From: Polytrichum commune
Lineage: Eukaryota; Streptophyta; Polytrichopsida; Polytrichales; Polytrichaceae
Assembly (NCBI GenBank): GCA_950295325.1
Contig: OX485806.1
Location: 2,172,001 to 2,236,000, forward strand
Direction: 5' to 3'
Length of the DNA: 64,000 nt
Under the pieces are notes generated by a model, which was not told the DNA's origin, ran no database searches, and was given only the letters and a program-made list of their open reading frames with translations. This document shows, piece by piece, positions 10,120 through 19,399 of the stretch. Made by a program: the position numbers and the translations under genes. Position 1 is the stretch's first letter. Every line of letters begins with the position of its first letter.

Positions 10120-12792
10120 TTAGGTATAATGGTGTAGATGTGGGTATGTGGTGATTGCTTGGAGGTGTAGTGGGTGTGTGTGTTTTAGGATAGGGGCGAA
10201 TGTATTTGCTAGGTGTTGGTATTCAGGTTGTAGTTTTATAGTATTTGGGATAAAATACGTGTTGGCTTTTTTTTTGTGTGTAATAAGGTGTGTTCGTAGA
10301 ATATCAGGCATTGGTCCCGGGTTAAGTTCGATGTCCCCGCATTTTAGTAGATCTAGTATGTCAATGAAGTAATATCCGTAGAATTGAAGTGTTTTTGGTT
10401 TTCTCGTATTTATTTTTAGATATTTCAAAAATGTGAATTTGGTTGTGGTAAAGAGGTTAGGCATAGCGGGTGTGGTTTTTTCTACTAGTTCTGGTGAGAA
10501 GTGTGACGTTGCATTGTTTGTAGGTAGTGGGTTTGTTACTGAGTTAGGTTTCCAATTTTTTATGAAGTGGTATGTGTTATTTATGTGGCGAGGCCGGTAG
10601 GCCGAGGCCATTTTGTTATTTGGGTAGGGATTGTATTTTGAATATGGGTGTTTATATTTTTGGTAGGGTTTGTATTTAGGGTGGAGGTGGTATTTGGAGT
10701 GGGGGTATGGTGTGGGTTTTAGGTACAAGTTGTATGTAGGGTGAGGCTTGTGAGATTTTGAGTTAGATTGGGTTTCTTGTTTTGGTTGGTACCTATACGC
10801 TTGTTGGTATTTGTGTTTTGGGTATATTTTGGTTTTTGGATGAAGTTTATGTTTTAGGTGGACTCTATGATTTGGATGAAGCTTGTCCCTTGGATGAAGA
10901 TTGTGCTTTAGGTGAGGGCTATATCTTGGATGAGAATAGTATTGTGGGTGGGACCGGGGTATTTTTTGTTTTAGGTGGGAATCTTGTTGTGGGGGGGATG
11001 TTATATTTCCTAATTGATTGGGTAAAGGGCGTGTTTTGTTTGTTTTTGGGTTTTTCATGTTTATGGTTTTAATTATGGTAATCGGGTTGGATGGGGTGTG
11101 TGTGATGTTACTAGGTTGTTTAGGTGTGAGGGGAGGTTTAGATTTTGGTTGTGTATTGTGGTTAGGATGTAAACTATGCTTTGGATGTGATTTGAGTTTA
11201 GGGTGGAATCTATTTCTTGATGAGTACTTGTATTGTGAGAGAGGCCATTGTACTTTTTGTTTTGGATGAGCGGTAAAATTTGGATGCGTAGTGTGTTGTG
11301 TTCGGGGGTTGTATTTTGTGTAGTTGTTAGTGTGATTTGGTACATTTATAAGTTTTATATTTGATGTACTTGAAATAATAGGGAAGTATCTATATAGGTT
11401 AGTTGTTTTTGGTTGTGTCTTACTTGGTTTTTGATTTTTGATGAGTGTTAGTTTTGTTGTGGAGGGGATGTGGTGTAGGGTGGGTATTATGTTTTCTTGT
11501 TGTTTAGGTAGGGGGCGTGAGTTCACATAGTATTTAGGTACTTGATTTGTCATTAAGGTAGGTTTCCAGTTGGTGAGGTGATTTTTTCGGTTAGTTTTGT
11601 GGCGAGGCCGGTAGGCCGAGGCCATTTTGTTTGTTGGGTGTTGTTTGTATTTTGAGTAGGGGTCGGGTTGTGAGTAGGGGTAGAGTACGGATTTCTGTCG
11701 GGGTTTATGTTTAGGATGTAGTCTATTTTGTTGGCATGCCTTTAGGTTAGGGTAGGTTCCTTGTTCATGATGTGGGTTATGTTTTGGATGAGATATGTGT
11801 GTTGAGTGGCTTATGTGTTTTGAATGGGATCCATGTCTTGGATGAAGGTAGTTCATTGGGTGTGGTATGTGTTTTGGGTACTTTCCGTAATTCAGGGTGT
11901 GTGTAATGTTACTTGATTGTTTAGATGTGATTGGGGGATTTAGTTGTGGGTGTGGCCTTTGTTTAGGGTGTAGCCTATATTTTAGATGCAGTTTGGATGT
12001 AGGATGAAGTTCGTTTCTTGTGAGGTGCCTACATTGTGAGTGGGGCTGTTGTATTTTGTGTTTTGGATGAGAAGTATAGTTTGGATGTGTGGTGTGTTTT
12101 GTTCGGAGAGTATGTTTTGGGTTGTTGTTGTGTGGGTGGTTAGTGTAATTTGGTTTGTTTATAGATATTTGATTTACATTTGTTGTACTTGAGGTAGAGG
12201 GGTAGTATTTATGTAGGTTAGTTGTTTTGATTTTTGGTATTTTAATGAGTGCACGGTTAATTGTAGGGGTAGTGTGATGTTGGGCGGGTATTATGTTTTC
12301 TTGTTGTTTGGTTAAAGGGTATGCGTTTGCATAGTGTTTAGATATTTGGTTTGTTATTGGGGTAGGTTTCCAATTAGTGAGGTGGAGTTTGCGGTTAGTA
12401 TTGTGGCGAAGCCGGTAGGCCAGGGCCATTTTGTTTGTTGAGTATTGTTTGTACTTTGGGTGTGAATGATGTTTAGGATGTAATTTATTTTGTTGGTGTG
12501 TTGTTAGGTTAGGATGGGTTTCTTGTTTATGGTGTGGGTTATGTTTTGGGAGAGGTATGTATTTTGAGTATAGTATGTGTATCGGATGGACTTTATGTCT
12601 TGAATAAAGGTAGTGTAATTGTTTTGGATACTTTCCGTACTCGGTATGAAGGTTGCTTGTTGGGTGGGGATAGTGCCTTAGGTGGTAATTATATTTTGGA
12701 CGAAGCTGGGGTACTTTGTAACTTGTATGTATTCTGTATTTTATACAGAGGTTGTATATTGTACAGAGGTTGTAGTACGGGATGTATATGTA
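10120..12792 (-). pseudogene. ORF2 N-terminal His/Pro/Lys-rich repeats plus 2A motif
   Basis: Open from 12792 to the TAA at 10122-10120; the first ATG in this frame is at 12429. The protein is extremely rich in His, Pro, Lys, Asn, Thr and Tyr, dominated by HPKH-type peptides. It is built of long tandem repeats whose starts are marked by NKMASAYRPRH or NKMALAYRLRH (near 12432, 11625, 10612), then TNWKP, KQQENIIP and TTHPN blocks. The third unit diverges and leads into a 2A-like motif at 10338-10312. After the TAA the same frame stays open for about 55 codons toward the endonuclease, so that stop is probably a mutation. The repeats match no domain I know; a basic nucleic-acid-binding or condensing role is only a guess. 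Confidence 0.75.
10312..10338 (-). other. 2A-like ribosome-skipping motif in ORF2
   Basis: The ORF2 frame encodes LLKCGDIELNPGP followed by Met. It fits the 2A consensus D-[VI]-E-x-N-P-G-P with the usual Leu-rich lead. In 2A peptides the ribosome skips the Gly-Pro bond, giving two proteins from one frame. Here the skip would release the repeat-rich N-terminal protein from the endonuclease/RT part. 2A-like motifs are known at the N-terminus of other non-LTR ORF2 proteins (trypanosomal L1Tc/ingi, several animal clades). Activity is inferred. Confidence 0.85.
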
Positions 12793-13038
12793 TTATGGTA
12801 TATGTATTGGGTGGGTGGTTTGTTGGGGCCTACCGTATTGGGGTATAGGTGAAGTATGATTGTATTTCGTATAAGTCTTTTGACACCGTAGGGTACTTTG
12901 TATGCAACTAGGGTATAGTATATTTATTCTAGTATGTATTTGTATTTTGCTATATATTTCTACGTATTTGGGGTAGTATTGTATTAAATACTTTTTTTTT
13001 GCTTGGCGGTTTGTGGTCACTCCACATTTGGTTGGTCT
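12793..13038 (-). pseudogene. ORF2 frame start overlapping the ORF1 stop
   Basis: The ORF2 frame opens at about 13038, inside the last codons of ORF1, and reads through the ORF1 stop as GTG ACC ACA, encoding TTNRQAKKKYLIQYY and more, to a TAA at 12795-12793. There is no ATG in this frame until 12429. The junction GTGA would be ATGA with a single transition, the stop/start overlap used for termination-reinitiation in SART1-type elements. Whether the segment is translated through reinitiation, frameshifting or not at all is open. Confidence 0.5.
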
Positions 13039-14825
13039 TTAAGCATGAGGTTAGGATTTACCGAGCCGGTAATTTGTTGCATCCCGGTAAGTGCTAGGGT
13101 TAGAGTATTTTGGATGTCTAGCATTTGTTTTTTCATTTTGTCATTTATTTCATCCGCATATATGTGTGCTTCTCTCACAATATCATTTTTTAATTCTCTC
13201 ATGTCTTTATGAAGCTCAAGTTTGAGTTTCTTGTTGCCTTCCTCAATAGCTTCTTTCATGACGGTAAAAACATCCCCTTTTGTAGCACTTTCCTCCCCTT
13301 GAGTTTGGTTTTGAATGGCTTCAATAGTGTTTACCAAACACGTATTGGTGTCTTCAAATCCAAATTTGATTAGTAATTCCTTGGAGGGTTTGTCTATGCC
13401 TTCAATACTCCGGCGGTGAGGGGTAATTTCAACATGGTAAGTTCCGATTTTTACCTCTTTCCCTACAAATTTCCTATACACATAGGGGTTGAGGCATTCC
13501 ACATTGGCACTTCCGTTATGTCTCAAACCGTCTTGCTTGTGGAACCATATAGAAACAACATTCTTGGTTCCTAGTATTTTGCAAATTTCTAATGAGGTGT
13601 CATCAATATTGATCAATATTGGGAGGTTGTAAAAGGTTAGAATAAGGGCCTCTTTTTTTGCCTTTTGCTCTAGTGTGAGAGAGGGGCCATTCTTTACTTG
13701 ACCTTCAAGGATTTGGTGGTGTGTAGCTACTTGAAGAGTTTGGATTTTTTTGGCTTGAAGGGGGGTAGGGGCAACAAGATAGGCATGATTGTTAGTAGTG
13801 CTCTTTTGAACTTCAACAACCTCAAAATTGTGACCTCTTCTAAAGCTATTTTCTAGGACATCAAGAGAGAGAGCATGAGGTGTCAATCCAATTAGTGCAT
13901 CATTTGAGATTTTGATAGAAAGATTGTTGCTCCTAGCAATGGAGTGGTATGACTTGCATACCTTGCCAAGGCTCCCAACATTGGAGTGAGGTTCAAGATG
14001 GAGGATGAAGGGTCTAAGACCCGTGAGTAGGGCTACTCCGTCGGTTTGAGGGTTAAGGAGGTGAAGTTTAACTATCCCAGCCCATACTCCTTTAACTCCT
14101 CCTCTCTTAATACTCATGCATAAGACTGAGATAGGTTCAATGAGGTTAGTACCAAGTGGAATGTGCATGTCAATTAGCCTTTCTTTAACAAGCTCCTTAA
14201 TGTGATTGTGGAATAAGGGGTTGTTAGGGAGCTGAAAATGAATGGCAATTTGAAAATCTAAAGACATGCATGAAATGGGGTCGATTTCAATTTCGGATGG
14301 GAGCTGGGTGAGGTTAAGGTGCTGCCCCGGGAGTCCATCACTTCTCACACTTGGATACAAAATTTGTGGCACTCTTGGGTAGGAGATGCTTACGCTTTCA
14401 AGCTCCTCGGCTTCCTTACGAGGGATGCCCCTTGTAACTCTATCAGCAATGGTTTCATCTGAAAATAATTCCTCAATCCCTTGCTCTATAGCTAGGTATT
14501 CCATGGTTTCAAAGCTGCCTAACCACAGTTTGAGTTTCTGGTTTAATGGAGTTTCGGTGGTGTGAATCCCGGTTCGGGGGGAGATTACCTTTTGGGTGTT
14601 TGAAGGCGGGGAAGCTCCTGCCCGGTCCCTGGACCTCTTCCCATTGGCTGCCGCTTTCGAGTTTGATTTAGCCTTCTCTGCCAGCAGTTTTTTCAGACTT
14701 AGCGACGGGGAGTCTATCTCCATGGTGTCATCCTCTTCCCCAAATACTTTGGCTAGAGCCTTTGGGATTAGCTCCCTTCCTGCCCCGTTGCCACTATCCC
14801 GGAGGGGGGCCCTTGTTGAGGCCAT
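13017..14825 (-). CDS. Retrotransposon ORF1 protein, RRM-like with coiled coil
   Basis: An intact 602-residue reading frame if started at the ATG at 14825, which has a good context (AAATGG); the frame stays open to an ATG at 14978 that would add 51 residues of low-complexity Ser/His/Arg-rich sequence, less likely to be real. N-terminus: acidic/Ser-rich then a basic cluster (KRSRDRAG). Around residues 410-510 the pattern ALILTFYNLP, VVSIWFHKQDG, GSANVECLN, GTYHVEITPHRR resembles an RNA-recognition fold found in LINE ORF1 proteins. The last ~80 residues (EEGNKKLKLELHKDMREL onward) are a predicted coiled coil for oligomerisation. Expected role: RNA-binding chaperone packaging the element RNA. 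Its TGA stop overlaps the start of the ORF2 frame as GTGA. It is the only major ORF of this element without lesions. Confidence 0.8.
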   Translation of the reverse strand: MASTRAPLRDSGNGAGRELIPKALAKVFGEEDDTMEIDSPSLSLKKLLAEKAKSNSKAAANGKRSRDRAGASPPSNTQKVISPRTGIHTTETPLNQKLKLWLGSFETMEYLAIEQGIEELFSDETIADRVTRGIPRKEAEELESVSISYPRVPQILYPSVRSDGLPGQHLNLTQLPSEIEIDPISCMSLDFQIAIHFQLPNNPLFHNHIKELVKERLIDMHIPLGTNLIEPISVLCMSIKRGGVKGVWAGIVKLHLLNPQTDGVALLTGLRPFILHLEPHSNVGSLGKVCKSYHSIARSNNLSIKISNDALIGLTPHALSLDVLENSFRRGHNFEVVEVQKSTTNNHAYLVAPTPLQAKKIQTLQVATHHQILEGQVKNGPSLTLEQKAKKEALILTFYNLPILINIDDTSLEICKILGTKNVVSIWFHKQDGLRHNGSANVECLNPYVYRKFVGKEVKIGTYHVEITPHRRSIEGIDKPSKELLIKFGFEDTNTCLVNTIEAIQNQTQGEESATKGDVFTVMKEAIEEGNKKLKLELHKDMRELKNDIVREAHIYADEINDKMKKQMLDIQNTLTLALTGMQQITGSVNPNLMLKDQPNVE

Positions 14826-15980
14826 TTCGGTCTGTGCTGTGTTGTGGGAGCGGCGGTGATTCGTTAGACACTGTGTTGCTATAGGGTGAGAATCGTGGCA
14901 GGTTTGAGGCGAACTCCTGCTGGATCGGCGATGAGAATGCGGCGATGAGAATGCGGCGATGAGTCTCGGGGGCGGCACTTGATCTGTAGACCTGCAGGGT
15001 TAGAATTAGGGTAGATCTGATGCGGGTTTTTGTTGGGTTGGCATTGAGAGTGTGATGATGCGCTACGGGGGCGGTGCTTGATCTGTAGACCTGCGAGGTT
15101 AGGATTGAAGTAGATCTGATGTTGGTCGCCTTTGGTTTCTACAATCTTCCTGCTACAGCTCTGGTGTGGGTTCGCACATGTTGTCGATCTTGATTTGTTG
15201 ATGTTGTGAGTAGTCTCTTTTCCAATGCTGTTGGTTCCTCGCGTTTCTGTAGGCCTCTGGTGTAGATCTGAGCAACTATGTTGCGCTGGATCCCCTCCTG
15301 TAACGCCGCCTCCCCTATCTTCCGCTTCGACCCCCTCCCTGCTCTGTTCGTTGGTGTTGTATGATTTTCCTCCGCGTAAGGCAGATGTCGCTACCTGCAG
15401 ATCTACTCTGTGCTGGGAGTGTGTTTCTAGACCTAGTTGATAAGCATCTATACTATGTGTAAGAAGCAGGTACAATGTAGTAGCAATGTGAATGAAAGAA
15501 AAAAGGAGCCTTTGGCTCCTCCTGTTCGACTCTCTGTCTATTTCTGAAGGTGTATTTCCCGGCTCAGTGTGGCGATCTAGAGTGTCAGTATGTTTGGGTC
15601 ATGGGTGCTTGTTTTTCCTTCCCCTAATGTGATACACACAGTTTTCAGATCTAATCGAATATCAGTGGAGCAATGCAGTTCTCCTAATCATAATTAAGCA
15701 GAGTCCCAGCTCTTCAGAGTGCTCTACTTCTTAAGATTCAACTGACATTTCCACATACCTAATTCACCAGATCTAAAACTTGAGCATACACAATACCCCT
15801 CAACACTGCCAAGCCCCTCTCCAAACACACTGGCCGTCTGTTTCCTAGTGAGCACGGGGTCACTGCAAGGCCAGCCTCCTAGCAGTACGCACATAAATCT
15901 ACAGCGGCTTCTCTACCGTCACACACCTCACCGGGAAGGCTAAGCTCTCAGCAGCTCTCTCTCATCTCAGTCTCTTCCCC
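14826..15980 (-). promoter_or_regulatory. 5'UTR / internal promoter region of the retrotransposon
   Basis: About 1.15 kb between the 5' target duplication and ORF1. It contains direct repeats of roughly 105 bp (about 14958-15020 and 15062-15125, sharing TTGATCTGTAGACCTGC and GTAGATCTGATG). It also contains a 7-bp-stem hairpin at 15504-15520 preceded by TCGAACAG and followed by a T/C-rich run, resembling the element's own 3' end. Non-LTR elements carry internal promoters in the 5'UTR, so promoter activity is expected but not shown. A 198-codon open frame here (15475-14879) is likely fortuitous. Confidence 0.5.
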
Positions 15981-15992
15981 CCAAGTTGACCA
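15981..15992. repeat. Target-site duplication, right copy
   Basis: CCAAGTTGACCA, identical to 3069-3080. It abuts the solo-LTR-like repeat that begins at 15997. Confidence 0.8.
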
Positions 15993-15996
15993 AGTT

Positions 15997-16137
15997 TATT
16001 GGCTCTGTCTGTAGGACAAAGACTATGCATCAACTTCTTCGTTTCAAGAGCAAATTTCCTAACCACTTTGTGTTCACACTTGGACGTTACTTGTTCTTGT
16101 TATTTTTGGTCCATTTTATTTAATGTAAATGTTAACT

Positions 16138-16171
<34 letters not shown>

Positions 16172-16440
16172 AGTGCTCCCTAAAATGCATTGAAAGAAAT
16201 CTAGTTAACTATAGTTATTTCGGCAGTTCCTGATTATTTATTTTTAAATTTTCGGGTGATAAATGAGTAGCTTCAATCCTTGACCCGTATTTGAGAAGAA
16301 GGTACACAAAATCCAAGAAAGCTTTGGTATAATGAATAGCCATGGATTGGCATGAGCAAAGTAATCAGCTACAATTGTAGTCTTTCATAGCAAAGGACAA
16401 AGCCTCATGGTTCTACCGTTTTCTTGTTAATTCTAACACA
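15997..16440 (+). mobile_element. Solo-LTR-like repeat, copy A
   Basis: About 444 bp flanked by a 5-bp duplication AAGTT (15992-15996, 16441-16445). It starts TATTGGCTCTGTCTG; the other copies have TGTTGG, the usual LTR start. It ends near TTCTAACACA. Inside are a TATA-like (TA)n run (16144-16171) and an A/T-rich poly(A)-signal-like zone near the end, the order expected in an LTR. Copies in inverse orientation lie at 20290-20716 and 25099-25519. No internal gag/pol is attached, so it would be a solo LTR; a long MITE is the alternative. Confidence 0.5.
16144..16171. repeat. (TA)n microsatellite
   Basis: An uninterrupted TA run inside LTR-like copy A; copies B and C have only short TA stretches at this place. 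Confidence 0.9.
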
Positions 16441-16527
16441 AAGTTAATATCTTGCTCGATGAAAATCAAATTTTGATGGATCGTGTGACTGCACGATTGC
16501 TCTCTATGGTTGATTTAACAACTTTGT

Positions 16528-16536
16528 CTATGTATG

Positions 16537-16566
<30 letters not shown>
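16528..16566. repeat. (TATG)n microsatellite
   Basis: About nine perfect tetranucleotide repeats. Confidence 0.9.
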
Positions 16567-16567
<1 letters not shown>

Positions 16568-19230
16568 TCATTGCTTGGTGGGCTGCCGATATACAATGAC
16601 CCTAACTTTGAATAGCAACACCTCTTACAAGATTGACTACCAATAGAGAGCATTCATTTCATCATTATTAGTTTCATAATGTAGCTTCCATGTAGAATTC
16701 AAGTGGCCCTTAGCTAATGTAGGATTGTTGTGTGGCATAATCTGAGAGGAATTTAATTATTATTGTCCGAAGAGAGAGTCCTCTATAGTAAGTGTATCAA
16801 CTACACCATTTCTTCTATCTAGTGTGGATTTTATTGTTTAAAAGCTTCGTCATTAGTTTAGTTATCTAGATTTAATGTGGTACACACTATAGTAGAACAC
16901 CACATTGTGCAAAATACAAAGATTGTAGTGTGCAAGACACTAGATTTTATAGTTTCTTGTGAACTAAAGCCCGCAAGCATACACCTAATCACTACAAAAA
17001 TTCAAACACGCTTTTTTCACGTCTGGCAATGACAATCTCGAGGTAGGACAAGCCATTTTAAGATTTCTAAAGATATTGTTCACTTTGAGACTAGTGGTGA
17101 CCATTTGCAAGGAGTGGTAGCCAAACAGTGTTGGCGGAAGCTCACGCAATGATTCAAGTAGAAAATAATTATTTTATTGAAGCACTTTACTTCCCCCAAA
17201 AAAGCCAATTGATGTGGACCACCCTAATGTGATGGCGTGTTACTTAGGAGCCCACACTTCATTGTTTATGGTAAATCTTATAGACATACTTATAATGTGA
17301 CTTGCCCTTGGATGCACTATAGTGTGGCCCACGTTATGCACCATCATGCAATAAAATAGTGTGGAATCTTATAATCGAGGGAATTGCTTTTGCATCAACC
17401 TCCATGCCTCCAACATTCACAAAGATTTTGTTTTAGACAATAACAATTCATATGGTCAAATTTGAGAAAATTATAAGTTTTGATTTGGTTGGAATCTAGT
17501 TTTTGACAATATTAAATATATTCAAACTTGTCTAGGTAGGTCATGTACGAATTGGATCTCAATTTGTAGAGAGTCTCTCAAATGCATGTTAATTTTCATC
17601 CAATTGAAATAATGTGATCTACAAATTAGGCCTCCCTTGTTATATAATGTGGGTTGGAATACAATGTGCACCCATAATATTATCTCCAATGTTTTTAGTG
17701 TTGGTTTCCTTGTATATAGTGTGGCCCAAAAAAATTAACATAAACAATGTAGATAGAAAGAAAAATGCAATTGTGAAGGAATCTCGTTGTAAGAAACACT
17801 AATCTTATTGAATACCATGCACATAAATTTTACACGTATGTTGGTATGCTTTTGCAACTCATAGAGGGATAAGGTATATGGCCATGTTGTGGGCATATCC
17901 AACTCCACATACAATTTGGGCTGATGTGTCAAATTGAGAAATGTCTCGTCCCTCTATGGTAGGTGTAGAAACCGTTTGTCAAGAAAGTTCTTTGTAAAAA
18001 ATACTCATTTCACTAAATAACATGCCACATACTACAGAAGAAGAAGAAGAACTCCGGTCTCCGGGGGAGGCCGGAGTGACTAGAGTGTATGTTCGTAGAA
18101 CATCCTTACCACGCCCCAACACACACTATAAATACAAGTGAATGAACAAATACACATGAAGCAGTGTCATATACCACTCAAATATAAGTAGGTGTCCAAT
18201 GAAGAAGAATGATCACATAAGAAGTACGTGAAGTAAGTAGTCATGCTTCATGAACATTTGTTTCACACCAAGAAGCTTTGTCAACCTTGCCGGTAAGGTG
18301 GACGTGTTTGGATTGAACACGACAATAATCTAGAGACATATGAGTCGTATGTTGTTAAGTGTAAATATACGAATTGGCATAAAACTATATGTGCTAAGAA
18401 AATATTGGACCACATGATTAAAATATGTTAACACGACCACTTAATGAGCATGAAAATCTACACTTTAATAATGAATGGGATGTTTATATGAGCTCTAAAA
18501 CCCCTATGAAAATCATGAGGCAAGTGGCTACATGATATTGGATCTGCTAACCATCTTGCACTCATTGCATGTTCATATCCAACAATAAGTGAACACAAAG
18601 AGAAAAACTATCCATTTAAAATACATATATGTTACAGTAACTTCCATTAAGACATACTTAGCTTCCATAATGTATTCTCTCCTTTAGAATAGTATGACAA
18701 CTTGAGAAAGACAGCTCAAACAATATGCACAAAATATATGGTTCAATTTGGCATCTTGATGTGCTATGTGAATTGAAGTGGTAATCGTGTATTGTTATGT
18801 AGCACCAAGTGCCATTGGACACCCTCTCTAATTCTCACCCAATGCTTGCAAGACAATTAATATGGCCCAATGATGAATAGTGTGAGCCACACTTTGTTGT
18901 ATGTTTAGTGTATCGATGTCTCATAAAGTTGTATTTAGGACAATGTAAAAGACTTGCCTACATTTAGCATTCTTTTTAGGGCAACTTTCCATTGTATATG
19001 ACCAAGGGCCATGTCATGAAATGTTGGGGAACCCTTACAACCTGTGCAAAATGAAGGCCATACAAATGGAATTGAGTTTTTGTGCTCACATGCCATCAAG
19101 TGTACTGTAAAGACATATGCAACATGACTCTCAACTAATATATTTTTTCATTACCAACCTATTTGTGTGGTCCTTCAACACTACAAGTTATGAATACTCA
19201 AGAGTAGTGATTTAAAAAAAAATGATGTAC
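16567..19230. other. Intergenic stretch, repeat remnants only
   Basis: AT-rich with stops in all frames. It contains fragments of dispersed repeats (near 16680-16800, related to 62620-62960) and the retroelement 3' end at about 18038-18076. No gene seen. Confidence 0.6.
18038..18076 (-). mobile_element. 3' end of a related retroelement (hairpin plus TTC tail)
   Basis: On the minus strand: an 11-bp-stem hairpin (arms 18052-18062 and 18066-18076, one G-T pair) followed by AGTTCTTCTTCTTCTTCT. The sequence before it, CGAACATACACTCTAGTCAC, aligns with the 3'UTR of the large element near 3122-3150. It marks the 3' end of a 5'-truncated or non-autonomous family member; its 5' limit and target duplication were not found. 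Confidence 0.45.
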
Positions 19231-19399
19231 TTATTTTTAAATTTATTTATTTGGAACATAGGAGGTGCTTTTTGACCACTTGGTTAGTTTTCCGTCAAGT
19301 AGAGAGACGATTTCACGACTGGGAATCAAGCCGCCAACCGCTCCATTCGGTTTGGATACCTCTCCACTATCATCCGGTAGTTTAGGGTCATCTCAGACC
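19231..19399 (-). mobile_element. tRNA-derived SINE, copy 1
   Basis: On the minus strand about 170 bp related to 44561-44752, ending in an AAATAAATAAAT-type tail. The B-box-like part is degenerate here. Shared blocks include CCGTCAAGTAGAGAG and CTCTCCACTATCATCCGG. No clear target duplication was found for this copy. Confidence 0.55.

Larger units (their letters stand above)
3081..15980 (-). mobile_element. 12.9-kb Dualen/RandI-like non-LTR retrotransposon
   Basis: One retrotransposon on the minus strand, bounded by a 12-bp target duplication. Order from its 5' end (15980): about 1.15-kb 5'UTR with internal repeats, ORF1 (14825-13017), then ORF2 (13020-3299) with His/Pro/Lys repeats, a 2A-like motif, APE, reverse transcriptase, an unassigned domain, RNase H, a CCHC motif and an RLE domain, then a short 3'UTR with a hairpin and a pyrimidine-rich tail. 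APE and RLE together are the hallmark of Dualen/RandI elements, first described in Chlamydomonas; plant LINEs are usually L1 or RTE types with APE only. ORF1 is intact, but ORF2 has seven in-frame stops and three frameshifts, so this copy should not be autonomous. The clade name is inferred from domain order, not a phylogeny. Confidence 0.9.

Noticed and set aside
3584-12795. Alternative genetic code with stop codons read through in ORF2
   Set aside because: All three stop types occur in ORF2, while neighbouring host genes and ORF1 use normal stops; decay is simpler.
14826-14978. Upstream ATG extending ORF1 by 51 residues
   Set aside because: The extension is Ser/His/Arg-rich low-complexity from the 5'UTR; the ATG at 14825 has the better context.
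14879-15475. 198-codon frame in the retrotransposon 5'UTR
   Set aside because: Its repetitive content follows the tandem DNA repeats of the leader; no domain, and out of frame with ORF1.
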